NCBI GenBank assembly: GCA_036268355.1
Contig: DATAUG010000215.1
Span: forward strand, 12,444-76,443
Source of the DNA: DASQPJ01 sp036268355
GTDB lineage: Bacteria > Actinomycetota > Actinomycetes > Sporichthyales > Sporichthyaceae
Length of the DNA: 64,000 nucleotides
Direction of reading: 5' to 3'
Position 1 is the first letter of the stretch; each line of letters starts with the position of its first letter. Shown here one piece after another: positions 1 through 7,911 of this stretch. The notes under the pieces are model-generated. The model searched no databases. It saw only the letters and a list, made by a program, of their open reading frames with translations, and was not told where the DNA came from. The translations under genes and the position numbers were made by a program.

Positions 1-87
1 CAGGCCCTTCACGCAGTTGCCGGCGTGGGTGCAGACATCCGGGTCGTAGCTGATCATGACCTTTGCACCGGTGTATTCCAGAGCCAT
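1..87 (-). CDS. Small 4Fe-4S mono-cluster ferredoxin (YjdI/Fer4_19 type), 3' part cut by window edge
   Basis: Only about the first 29 residues are in the window; the gene runs off the left edge. The start ATG is preceded by GGAGGTGC. The visible residues contain YDPDVC followed by THAGNC, the C-x-H-x-G-x-C loop seen at the N-terminus of YjdI-like ferredoxins of about 70 residues. Such proteins are thought to hold one iron-sulfur cluster and act as cytoplasmic electron carriers. The gene lies 56 bases downstream of the enoyl-CoA isomerase-like gene on the same strand, so the two may be co-transcribed. The family call rests on this short stretch only. Confidence 0.6.
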   Translation of the reverse strand, partial: MALEYTGAKVMISYDPDVCTHAGNCVKGL

Positions 88-143
88 GGCGCACCTCCAC
101 CGACGGGACTTCAGGGACAATTGATCGTAGACCGACTCAACTC

Positions 144-878
144 TCAGGCGGGGGCGGCATACAGGGCAGCCAACATCGCCGGGTCCGGCCCGGTGGCGCC
201 CAGCTCGGCCACCGCGGGCGCGTAGAGGCGACGTTTCAGGCCGGCCACCACCTCCCGGTTGCGCCCGCCCAGCGCCGTGGCCACCGCGCGTGCCCGGTCG
301 GCGAGTTCCTCCAGCGGGGCGATCTCGGAGACCAACCCGGCGGCCAGGGCCTCGGCCGGCGTGAACCGGTGTCCCAGCACCATCGCCCGGTGCGCGGTCG
401 ACGGGGTCATCGTCGCGCTCAGCAGGGCAGTCATGCCCGAGGTGAACACCACGCCCAGGTCGACCTCCGGCAGACAGACGTAGCCCCGGTCGGCACGCAT
501 GATCCGCACGTCGTGGGACAACGCGAGCATCACGCCACCGGCGAAGACATGGCCGCCCACCGCGGCGACGGTGGGAATCGGGAACGTCAACAGCCGGGCG
601 AACAGCCGCTCGGTGGCGAGCATCGTGGGCACCGTCGCATCCGGATTGGCGGCCAGCCAGCCGGTGTCGAAGCCGTTGCACCAGATCTTGCTGTCCGCGG
701 TGGTGATCAGCGAGACCGCGGCGGAGGCCAGGACCTCGTCCAGGCAGGAGTCGATGGCGGCGACCGATTCCGCGGTGAACCTGCCCTCCCCGGCTCCCAG
801 CGACAGCACCGCGAGCGCGCCCTCGAAGCGCACGATGGGTTCGGCGGCGGTCGGCAGGCTGGGCGCTGACTGGGACAA
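144..878 (-). CDS. Enoyl-CoA hydratase/isomerase family protein (delta3,delta2-enoyl-CoA isomerase-like)
   Basis: This 244-residue crotonase-fold protein probably rearranges or hydrates enoyl-CoA esters in fatty acid breakdown. Around residues 107-130 the segment GGHVFAGGVMLALSHD followed by RIM matches the oxyanion-hole region of the eukaryotic-like ECI isomerases, and LPEVDLG supplies the acidic residue in the usual place. The reading frame is open further upstream to 959. I chose the TTG at 878 because GGAGG lies six bases before it and the upstream stretch is arginine-rich, as expected of non-coding GC-rich DNA. Hydratase versus isomerase activity cannot be settled from sequence. Confidence 0.82.
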   Translation of the reverse strand: MSQSAPSLPTAAEPIVRFEGALAVLSLGAGEGRFTAESVAAIDSCLDEVLASAAVSLITTADSKIWCNGFDTGWLAANPDATVPTMLATERLFARLLTFPIPTVAAVGGHVFAGGVMLALSHDVRIMRADRGYVCLPEVDLGVVFTSGMTALLSATMTPSTAHRAMVLGHRFTPAEALAAGLVSEIAPLEELADRARAVATALGGRNREVVAGLKRRLYAPAVAELGATGPDPAMLAALYAAPA

Positions 879-992
879 CTCTTGCCTCCGGGCCTTATTC
901 AGATCCGGCGGAAATGCCGGACCTGACGGTGATCGTCCCTCCCAGCGTACGGATCGCACAGCAGCCCGCCCGAGGGCCCGGGACGGCGCACG

Positions 993-1020
993 TTGGATCT
1001 GATTGACGGTCAGATTCCAA
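993..1020. promoter_or_regulatory. Inverted repeat in the divergent promoter region
   Basis: TTGGATCTGA and TCAGATTCCAA face each other across seven bases, within the 340-base gene-free stretch between the isomerase-like gene (minus) and the M23 gene (plus). It is a plausible operator for either gene. I saw no other clear element in 879-1218 apart from GATGAGT/ACTCATC arms near 1100-1125. Confidence 0.45.
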
Positions 1021-1218
1021 ATCCCTTGGAACCGGTGAAAGTTCTGGTCTTGTCACTCTGCGGCGAACGCGTCGAGGCGTCCGGATTTGCCGACGGAGAT
1101 GAGTCAACGCTGAATCAACTCATCGGAGTTTCGGCGTTCGGAGGAGGGACTCAATCGTACGTTTGGCTGAGTGTCCGGCGGCTTGGACCGGACGGCTTGA
1201 CTCGGTCTGGGGGGATCG

Positions 1219-2238
1219 ATGTTCAAAAAACTCGCGCGGGGATCGGTCGTGCTGATCACCCTCGGACTGACCGGGGCAGCGCTGCCGAGCGCATCGGCCG
1301 ACGCGGCCACCTCGGCGCTCTACTCCGACCCGGTCTATTGGCCGCTGCATGTCGAGTCCTACGTCGACTGCACGATGACCAACCCGGGATGCTCGCAGCA
1401 CCACACCTACTACGGCGTCGACGTCATCCCGACCGGCCAGCGCAACGGCAATCCGCTGTCGCAGGCCGGGGTCTACTCGATGGGCGCCGGCATCGCGCAC
1501 ATCGGCAACGCCGACGGGACGCCGTGCGGCACCGGCACCGCCACCACCTGGGGCACCTGGATCTGGGTGGACCACGGCGGCGGCGTCGTCTCCCGATACG
1601 GACACCTGTCGAAGATCGACATCACCGAGGGCCAGCACGTCAACGCAAGCCAACTGCTGGGCATCATCGGCAACACCGGCGACAGCAGCACGCTGTACTG
1701 CGACGAGAACTACCTGGACTTCCAGGTGGTGCACGACGGGTACCACGGTCCGTCGGTGCCGTTCAGCACCACCGGCCTCGGGACGCCGAACGGCGACCTC
1801 CTCGGTTGCACGACGGGCCTCTCGCTGCAACTGTGGCCGCTCGACCTGAGCGTGGGCGGGATCACCACCATCGAGGCAATGCCGGAGAAGACCGATATTC
1901 CGGCATCGTCGAACTCCTGCGTACCGCGCTACAGCGCCGCTGCGTTGCCCCAGTCGCCGAGTCTGAATCTGAAGGCGGGCAAGGGTTCGGTCAAGGCGAG
2001 CTGGGCAGGCGTCCCCGCCGGTGTCAACGACGTCCGCGTCGAGGTCGGCCTTTACCACCCGTCCACCAAGGCCTACGACAGCCAGTGGAACGAGACGTGG
2101 ACCGACCTGTCGAAGTCCAGCACCAGTAAGAACATCACCGGGCTCAAGCGCAAGCAGCGGTATCGCGTCCGGGTGTGGTTCCACACCGCGGCGGGGTGGC
2201 AGGCGAACACCGGATTCACCTCCGTAACGACCAACTGA
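1219..2238 (+). CDS. Secreted M23-like (LytM fold) protein with fibronectin III domain, probably inactive
   Basis: A 339-residue exported protein. Residues 1-28 form a signal peptide (KK, hydrophobic core, ASA cleavage region). Residues about 60-205 are an M23/LytM domain: the first zinc motif is recognisable (HHTYYGVD) and YGHLS is present. The final HLHFE motif of active peptidases is replaced by YLDFQ, so both histidines of the HxH pair are gone. The C-terminal 100 residues look like a fibronectin III domain (KASWAGVP, then RVRVWFHT). It probably binds cell wall rather than cutting it, like other degenerate LytM regulators. GGGGGG lies just before the ATG. A strong terminator follows. Confidence 0.8.
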   Translation: MFKKLARGSVVLITLGLTGAALPSASADAATSALYSDPVYWPLHVESYVDCTMTNPGCSQHHTYYGVDVIPTGQRNGNPLSQAGVYSMGAGIAHIGNADGTPCGTGTATTWGTWIWVDHGGGVVSRYGHLSKIDITEGQHVNASQLLGIIGNTGDSSTLYCDENYLDFQVVHDGYHGPSVPFSTTGLGTPNGDLLGCTTGLSLQLWPLDLSVGGITTIEAMPEKTDIPASSNSCVPRYSAAALPQSPSLNLKAGKGSVKASWAGVPAGVNDVRVEVGLYHPSTKAYDSQWNETWTDLSKSSTSKNITGLKRKQRYRVRVWFHTAAGWQANTGFTSVTTN

Positions 2239-2248
2239 CGCCCCCCCA

Positions 2249-2292
2249 CCGACCGCCCCTCCGTACCCCCGCGGAGGGGCGGTCGGCTTTTT
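2249..2292 (+). terminator. Rho-independent terminator after the M23-like gene
   Basis: CCGACCGCCCCTCCG (2249-2263) pairs perfectly with CGGAGGGGCGGTCGG (2272-2286) across an 8-base loop and is followed by a run of five T at 2288-2292. It starts 11 bases after the stop codon. Confidence 0.9.
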
Positions 2293-2342
2293 CGGCCCCG
2301 AGGTCCCCTCGACCGAACGGCAGTTGTCGAACGTCCCGGCGA

Positions 2343-3248
2343 TCAGCCCGCCGACGGCGACGCGGTAGGCGCGTCGGCCACCCGGCGAAGCCCGCCCAAC
2401 CGCACGCCGGACGCGTCCGTCAACACCAGGTCCGCGCCTTCGAACGAGGCCCAGGCGGCGTTCTGCAACCAGTCGGCGACCGGAGCGTTGGCGCACGCGA
2501 GCACGTAGGACAGGTAGAGCACCGAGGCGAAGGCACCGCCGGCGCCCATCGTGAACCGGCCCCGGGACCAGTTGCAGCCGTCGAACAGATGCACCGAGCG
2601 ATTCGGTGCGAACTCGACGAAAACCTTGCCCCCCGACATCGCCGGCGTCGGAATCCAACGGCCCGTCAGATCCGCGGGGACCGCGGCCCGCAGACCCGCG
2701 GGCGCCGGCGTGCTCGCGTCCAGGTGGGCCACGTCCTGCGCGGTCGGGGGATCCGGCGGCACCCGTTCACCGGCGATCGCCGCCCCCGGAGCGGTGTCGG
2801 TGCGACTGAGCTCGGCCACGGTCCGACCGGCGTCGTCGAGCAGGACGCGCTTGCTGCCGGTCGACCGGAACGCGCTCACCGACCGCAACCAGGTCGGCGT
2901 GCTGCGCTCCCATTCGTCGTCGCCGGCCTCCGCGGGGCAGTCCGGTGCGGCGACCATCAGCACCGCGTTCATCGCCCCGCTCGGAACGGCCCGCCAGAAC
3001 CCGAACGGCGCGCCGCAGTCGGAGAACACGAACAACTGCCGGTCGGCGGTCAGCTTCAACACCGTGCCCGGCGGAACCGTCGGACCCACCGTGCTCCACA
3101 ACCCGACCAACTGCGACGGTTGACCACCCGCCGCCGGCGCGGCGCTTGCCGCGCCCGAGGTCGAGCCGGCCGCCGATCCACACGCAGCCGTCAGCGCGAA
3201 CACGGCACTAAGCGCACCCGCTCGCCAGACCCGGGCACGTGGGGACAT
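2343..3248 (-). CDS. Lipoprotein with two META/HslJ-like repeats
   Basis: A 301-residue lipoprotein of unknown function. From the second in-frame ATG (3248) the signal peptide reads MSPRARVW, a hydrophobic stretch, then LTAAC, a good lipobox with Cys at residue 23. The upstream in-frame ATG at 3296 would put an unusual extension before the signal. The mature part has two similar halves: each starts with L-x-G-x-W, runs through hydrophobic strands and reaches a Cys-containing turn (SDCGAPFG in the first, DGCNWSRG in the second) resembling META-domain lipoproteins. It is probably anchored to the outer face of the membrane. No enzymatic motif is visible. Confidence 0.72.
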   Translation of the reverse strand: MSPRARVWRAGALSAVFALTAACGSAAGSTSGAASAAPAAGGQPSQLVGLWSTVGPTVPPGTVLKLTADRQLFVFSDCGAPFGFWRAVPSGAMNAVLMVAAPDCPAEAGDDEWERSTPTWLRSVSAFRSTGSKRVLLDDAGRTVAELSRTDTAPGAAIAGERVPPDPPTAQDVAHLDASTPAPAGLRAAVPADLTGRWIPTPAMSGGKVFVEFAPNRSVHLFDGCNWSRGRFTMGAGGAFASVLYLSYVLACANAPVADWLQNAAWASFEGADLVLTDASGVRLGGLRRVADAPTASPSAG

Positions 3249-3299
3249 GCCGGCAGGCTCGCACAAGCCCGCGCCGGGCACCAGAGGCCGCGGCACGAG

Positions 3300-3354
3300 G
3301 CGTTGCGTCCGGCCAACTCGACGCTAATAACCTCGACTCTGCCGGACGCAACGC
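3300..3354. repeat. Inverted repeat GCGTTGCGTCCGGC / GCCGGACGCAACGC
   Basis: Two perfect 14-base arms (3300-3313 and 3341-3354) enclose 27 bases, 17 bases past the stop of the M15-like gene on the minus strand. The arms share TTGCGTCCG with the 48-base palindrome at 13428-13475. It could serve as a transcription terminator, though no T-run follows. Confidence 0.7.
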
Positions 3355-3370
3355 AGGGGTGCGTTCGCAG

Positions 3371-4345
3371 TCAGGTGCGGAAGCCCATGTGCACGTGGTC
3401 GTGGTGGGTGTTGTCGCTGAAGTACTGATGCCCGTTCGGGCCGTCCAGGTCGACCGGGCCGCCGACCTGCCACGGCCCGGCCGCGGCGGCCTCGCGCATG
3501 AAAGCGATCACCAGGTCCCGATTCGCCGGGTCGACGACAACCGAACCGTCGATGGCCCAGATGTCCGCGGCCCGGCCGTGCGGGTGGTCGCTGGGTCGAT
3601 CGGTGCCGAACACCAGCAGCGGATGGCCGGAGCGCAGCACGCTGACGTCCAGGACGTGGTTGCGGGCGAGTTTGTCCAGCGCGCCCAACACCGAGTCGTG
3701 AATCTGACCGGCCGTCACATCGGCTCGGGCGCTGTCCGGCAGGTGGATCCGGCCGTTCGCCAGCACCGACTCGGCCAGGGTCGTCAAGCCGGTGCTCGGT
3801 GGGCCGGGCGCCGCCGGGTGCACCGCGGTCACCGTCCAATGCGGGTCGGCGCCGGCCAGGCGGACGTCGAAAGTGCTGCCGTGCCGCACGATCGGACCAC
3901 CGGCGGTCCGATACCACTGCGCCGCCATGATCAGCACGCTGGCGCTGTCGGAGAGGATCCCGCCGTACTGGGCATCGACGAAATTCGTGACCGCCGCCTC
4001 GGCGTTCGGCGCCAGGAACTCCAACTGTTCGATCAGGCCCAGGTCGTAGCCGGCGGCCTGCACCCGCTGTTCGGCCGCGGCCAGGCCGACGCCATCGGCG
4101 GACCAGGTGCCGACAAGCTGCAGCAGACCGGTGGCCCGCGCCTTGACCGCCGGGTTCACCTCACCGGGACGTGCCGTCCACGGCGTGGTCTGCGGCAACG
4201 CGGGCGTGGGCGTCGGCACCGGCGACGGGCCGGCGCCCGGCGCGGTGGTACTCGACGGCGCCGCGGCGGGTCGCCCGCCACCGCAGCCGCCGAGCAACGC
4301 AGCGGCACCCAGACCGCCCAACAACGATCGACGGGAAATGCTCAT
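3371..4345 (-). CDS. Tat-exported lipoprotein with M15/D,D-peptidase-like metal site
   Basis: A 324-residue protein. It starts MSISRRSLLGGLG, a twin-arginine motif, and has a lipobox ending in Cys21, so it is probably exported folded by Tat and lipidated. A Pro/Thr/Ala-rich spacer follows. The C-terminal half holds SDHPHGRAAD and DHVHMG, matching the zinc-binding H-x(6)-D and H-x-H motifs of M15-type D-Ala-D-Ala carboxypeptidases and related hedgehog-fold enzymes; peptidoglycan cleavage is therefore inferred. The frame stays open far upstream to 4753, but only the ATG at 4345 places the signal peptide at the N-terminus. Confidence 0.75.
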   Translation of the reverse strand: MSISRRSLLGGLGAAALLGGCGGGRPAAAPSSTTAPGAGPSPVPTPTPALPQTTPWTARPGEVNPAVKARATGLLQLVGTWSADGVGLAAAEQRVQAAGYDLGLIEQLEFLAPNAEAAVTNFVDAQYGGILSDSASVLIMAAQWYRTAGGPIVRHGSTFDVRLAGADPHWTVTAVHPAAPGPPSTGLTTLAESVLANGRIHLPDSARADVTAGQIHDSVLGALDKLARNHVLDVSVLRSGHPLLVFGTDRPSDHPHGRAADIWAIDGSVVVDPANRDLVIAFMREAAAAGPWQVGGPVDLDGPNGHQYFSDNTHHDHVHMGFRT

Positions 4346-4502
4346 GTTCTTCAGGGTGCACCGTCGAGGCGGTGTTTGTGCGTTCGGCTGCCGTCGGAGA
4401 AATTGCCGAGCGCATCTCAAGTTGAACCGCGCTTTACCCGAACCTCTGTTCGTACACCCGACGCGCGAGGTGCAGAACTCCGGATCGCAGATGGAGGGCC
4501 CA

Positions 4503-5474
4503 ATGGCACAGGTGACGAACCAGTCCCGGTCGGACATCGCACATCCCATGGAGAATCGCGCGACCCGCCCCGCGCTGATCCACGAGGCGGATTTCTTCAG
4601 TGGCACCGAGGACCTGCTGGTGCGCACCGTGCCGTTCCTCCGCGAGGCGCTGGCCGCCGACGAACCGACGCTGGTCATGCTCCATCCGGAACGGGCCGCG
4701 GCGGTCCGCGCCGCGCTCGGCGCGGACGCCGAGGGCATCTGCTTCCTGGACAAGTCCTCGCGTTACAACCCGGGAAGCCTGATCCCGAAGTGGCGGGCGT
4801 TCCTGGCCGAGCAGAACCGCCCCTGGGTGCGCGGCATCGACGAACCGCTGCGGGCCGGGGCGCGGGCCGCGGAGATCGCCGAGGCCCAACTGCACGAGCG
4901 GCTGCTCAACGATGCCTTCTCCGGGGCCGGGCAGGGGCTGCTGCTGCGCTGCCTCTACGACACCGACACCTTCGGCCCGCGCGAGCTCGCCGACGCCCGG
5001 GCCACGCATGCCGTGATCGGCGGTGAGTTGCCGGAGGCGGCGATCCATGCCCTGGCCGGACCGGACCTGTTCGCGGGCGGCTTGCCCACCGTCCCGCCAC
5101 GGGCGCATCGGGAACCGTTCGCCGGCGCCCGCAGCCTGGCCTGGACGCGGCGGCAGGTGTTGGTGCGGGCCCGCCTGGCCGGCCTGCCCCCGGAGCGCTC
5201 CTACGACCTGGTGATGGCCGTCAACGAAGTGGTCACGAACGCCATCACGCACGGCGGCGGCAACGGTGTGCTCTCGATCTGGCAGGAGGAGGGGCACCTG
5301 GTCTGCGACGTCAACGATCGCGGCCGCCGCGACGACCGGACCGGACGGTGCACCCCGAGCCTGACGTGGCGCTACGGGCGGGGGCTCTGGCTGGTGCACA
5401 GCCTCTGCGACCTGGTCCAACTCCGTTCCTCCCACGCCGGGACGACCGCGCGGGTGCACATGGCGCTGCGCTGA
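4503..5474 (+). CDS. MEDS-domain sensor fused to anti-sigma-type histidine kinase ATPase
   Basis: A 323-residue cytoplasmic signalling protein. Residues about 25-180 match the MEDS sensory domain (FFSGTEDLL, LVMLHPER, FLDKSSRYNPG). Residues about 200-323 form a GHKL ATPase of the RsbW/SpoIIAB type, with the N-box MAVNEVVTNAITHGGG and a later GRGLWLV segment. In Streptomyces and relatives such fusions act as serine kinases or anti-sigma factors in the stress sigma network. The start ATG at 4503 follows GGAGGGCCCA; an in-frame ATG nearby would only add a few residues. No sigma factor is adjacent, so the partner is unknown. Confidence 0.85.
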   Translation: MAQVTNQSRSDIAHPMENRATRPALIHEADFFSGTEDLLVRTVPFLREALAADEPTLVMLHPERAAAVRAALGADAEGICFLDKSSRYNPGSLIPKWRAFLAEQNRPWVRGIDEPLRAGARAAEIAEAQLHERLLNDAFSGAGQGLLLRCLYDTDTFGPRELADARATHAVIGGELPEAAIHALAGPDLFAGGLPTVPPRAHREPFAGARSLAWTRRQVLVRARLAGLPPERSYDLVMAVNEVVTNAITHGGGNGVLSIWQEEGHLVCDVNDRGRRDDRTGRCTPSLTWRYGRGLWLVHSLCDLVQLRSSHAGTTARVHMALR

Positions 5475-5508
5475 TCCGCCCCGCCCGCGCCGCGGGGCAT
5501 GTCCGGCG

Positions 5509-7722
5509 TCAGGCGCGGGGATCGACGTGGCGCAGGCCGAGGATCCGCAGGGAGAGTTCGGCGTCCAGCCGATGGCGCCGGTCGGCGAGGTCGACGCCGC
5601 CGACCTCGGCGATCCGACGCAACCGGTAGGCCAACGTCTTCGCGTGCACGTTGAGGCTGCGCGCGGTGCTCGCCGCGTTGCCGCCGTGCTCGAACCAGCG
5701 GTCCAACGTCTCGACCAGACCCGCGTCGTGTACCCGGTCGTACTCGAGCAATCGGCCCAGCACCGAGTCGGCGAACCGACGCAGGTCGTCGGCATCCGCC
5801 GGGGCGATCAGGAACTGCAGCACCCCGAGGTCGTCCAGGCACACCACCGGACCCAACTGCGGATCCACGGCGCTCAACGCCACCCGAGCCTCGTGCAGCC
5901 CGTGGGGCAGGGACTCCACGTCGGGCACCGAACGACTCACCCCGGCGGCCAGCTCGACCCCGGCGAACGGACAGCGACCCAGCATCGTCCGCGCGATGTG
6001 CGCGGCATCGGCGTCGGCCGGGAGGATCGCCACCACCTGCTCGTCGCGGTGTGCCATCGGCACGACATTCCCGGACCAGTCCGGGGGGACTGAGCCAGGT
6101 CCGGACCGCAGCCCGTCGCCGCGGTCCGGCCGGGAACCCGGCAATACGTGCTGCGCGACGGCCGAACCCACGCGGTCGGCCAGCCAGACCAGGTTGTGCT
6201 CGACCTGCTGCGCCGTCCAGCGCTCGGATTGCGCGAGCGTCCGCAGTCCCGCGGCGCGGAACAACAGGATGCGGGCCGGGAAGGTCAGCCGCAGGCCGAG
6301 CGAGACAGCCCGCACCGCCTCGTCGGCATCGTCGGTCCGACGTCCCTCGAGCAGTTCCCAGACGAATTCCGACCGCAGCCGCGCGGTGCTTGCGGCGACC
6401 GCGGCGGAGTGCCCGAGCAGCAACGCGCAGATCGTGGCCGACTGCTCCAGAGTGACCACGTCCAGTCGGCGCGGCGGCCCGGGCAACTCGGCGAACAGCA
6501 TGCCGTGCCGGACGCCGGCGGCGTCGATCGCGACGCGAACCCATTGCCGGCCGCCGCGTTGCGCCGTGGTCGCCCGGCGCACGTCGGGCACCTCGTGCGG
6601 GCGGGGCGGCTCGCCGGCCCCGGCCGGCCACCGGGCCGGAACGCGGTCGCCGGACGGCACGATGTGGACGCGACCGCGGACCACCGCGTGCACCGCGTGC
6701 GCCAGCGCGCCCAGGTCGCTGCCCTCGGCGGCGATCGCGGTCAACCGGCGGTGGATCTCCAGCGCCTCGTCCGACACCGCGAGCCGGCCTTCGAGGTCCT
6801 GCCGGGCGGCCTCCAGTTCCGCGCCGGCTTGTTGGGCCCGCTCGTACGCCTCGGCGTTGACCAACCCGATCGCGGCCAACCCGGCCAGGGAGACCAACAG
6901 CTGCTCGTCCTCGTCGGAATAGACCGACGGACGCAGCCGCCACGCGCCGAGCACGCCGATGATCTCCCCGGCGGCGTCGAGCATCGGCACTCCCAAGCCC
7001 GACCGGGTGCCCTCCTCGATCGCGATGCTCAGGTAGTCCTTGGTGATGGCCTCGGTCGTCGGGTAGTCGTCGATCCGCGACGGCTTGCCGGTGGCCAACA
7101 CCTTGCCCGCCATGCCCCGGCCGGCGGGCACCCGCAGTCGCGCGGTGTCCGGGGTGCTGTGGCCCACGGAGCAACGCATCCGCAGCTCCTGCTCGCCGGG
7201 TGGCCCGTGCACCAGGAACACCCCGGCGACCTCGGAGGCCAACAGGCGGGCCGCGGTGTTCGCGATGGACAGCAGCACGCGATCCAGGTCCAGCGTGCCG
7301 ACGATTTCGCGGGTCAGCCGCTGCAGCGTCTCGGCGGCCTCGCGGGCGCCCAGTGCCGCGGCCCGAGCCAGCAGGGTGGCCGCGGCACGGACGGCCGCCA
7401 CCTCGGCCGCGGTGAAGTCGTCGGCGCCGACCGGACGGGCCACGACCAGGTCCCGATGATCGTCGACCGGCGCCACCACGACCGGACGACGCAGCAGCCG
7501 GGTCGGGCCCGGCGGCAGCCGGGTCGCAAGTATCGGCGGGACGCCGAGGCGGTACAAGGTGCTGGGCCGGTCGCGGACCCATTCGATGATCCCGACACCG
7601 TCGGCACCGCTCGCCGCGGCGACCGCCTCGGCCACGACCTGCTTGGCGGCCGTCGCCGAGGCACCCGCCCCGAGCACCCGCTCGACGAGCACCGGCCAGT
7701 CGGCGCCGGGCGTCGCGTTCAT
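5509..7722 (-). CDS. GAF-domain PucR/CdaR-family transcriptional regulator
   Basis: A 737-residue regulator. The first 140 residues look like a divergent GAF fold. Residues about 150-300 are a clearer GAF domain, containing LDLDRVLLSIANTAARLL and a conserved GMAGKV loop. The last 65 residues form the PucR C-terminal helix-turn-helix (LNVHAKTLAYRLRRI, ending in LSLRILGLRHVD). Such proteins sense small ligands and activate nearby catabolic genes. It is transcribed away from the 2-KPCC homologue at 7912 with a shared 189-base promoter region, making that gene its likely target. ATGACCCGTCAT, a short palindrome, overlaps its own start codon and might serve autoregulation. Confidence 0.85.
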   Translation of the reverse strand: MNATPGADWPVLVERVLGAGASATAAKQVVAEAVAAASGADGVGIIEWVRDRPSTLYRLGVPPILATRLPPGPTRLLRRPVVVAPVDDHRDLVVARPVGADDFTAAEVAAVRAAATLLARAAALGAREAAETLQRLTREIVGTLDLDRVLLSIANTAARLLASEVAGVFLVHGPPGEQELRMRCSVGHSTPDTARLRVPAGRGMAGKVLATGKPSRIDDYPTTEAITKDYLSIAIEEGTRSGLGVPMLDAAGEIIGVLGAWRLRPSVYSDEDEQLLVSLAGLAAIGLVNAEAYERAQQAGAELEAARQDLEGRLAVSDEALEIHRRLTAIAAEGSDLGALAHAVHAVVRGRVHIVPSGDRVPARWPAGAGEPPRPHEVPDVRRATTAQRGGRQWVRVAIDAAGVRHGMLFAELPGPPRRLDVVTLEQSATICALLLGHSAAVAASTARLRSEFVWELLEGRRTDDADEAVRAVSLGLRLTFPARILLFRAAGLRTLAQSERWTAQQVEHNLVWLADRVGSAVAQHVLPGSRPDRGDGLRSGPGSVPPDWSGNVVPMAHRDEQVVAILPADADAAHIARTMLGRCPFAGVELAAGVSRSVPDVESLPHGLHEARVALSAVDPQLGPVVCLDDLGVLQFLIAPADADDLRRFADSVLGRLLEYDRVHDAGLVETLDRWFEHGGNAASTARSLNVHAKTLAYRLRRIAEVGGVDLADRRHRLDAELSLRILGLRHVDPRA

Positions 7723-7911
7723 GACCCGTCATCAAGCCACGCCGACAGGCGGCCTGTCCAGCCCAGCTCTCCCACAAGTGGAGTACAAACCGGGGCACTC
7801 CGGCGGAAATTTCATCCGAATCGGGGAAGCGCCGGTTGGGCTCGACTACCTAACGTCACTACTACAAGCCGACCCACGCCCGCCGGGGTCGTTGACGTAG
7901 GGAGCTGACCG

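Noticed and set aside
1020..1218. Possible c-di-AMP (ydaO) riboswitch before the wall-hydrolase-like gene
   Set aside because: Such riboswitches often precede cell-wall genes in actinobacteria, but I could not find the conserved GGGGTGAA-type and closing segments.
1120..2658. A 512-codon minus-strand frame across the M23-like gene
   Set aside because: It crosses the strong terminator at 2249-2292 and lacks family features; the plus-strand frame has a signal peptide and domains.
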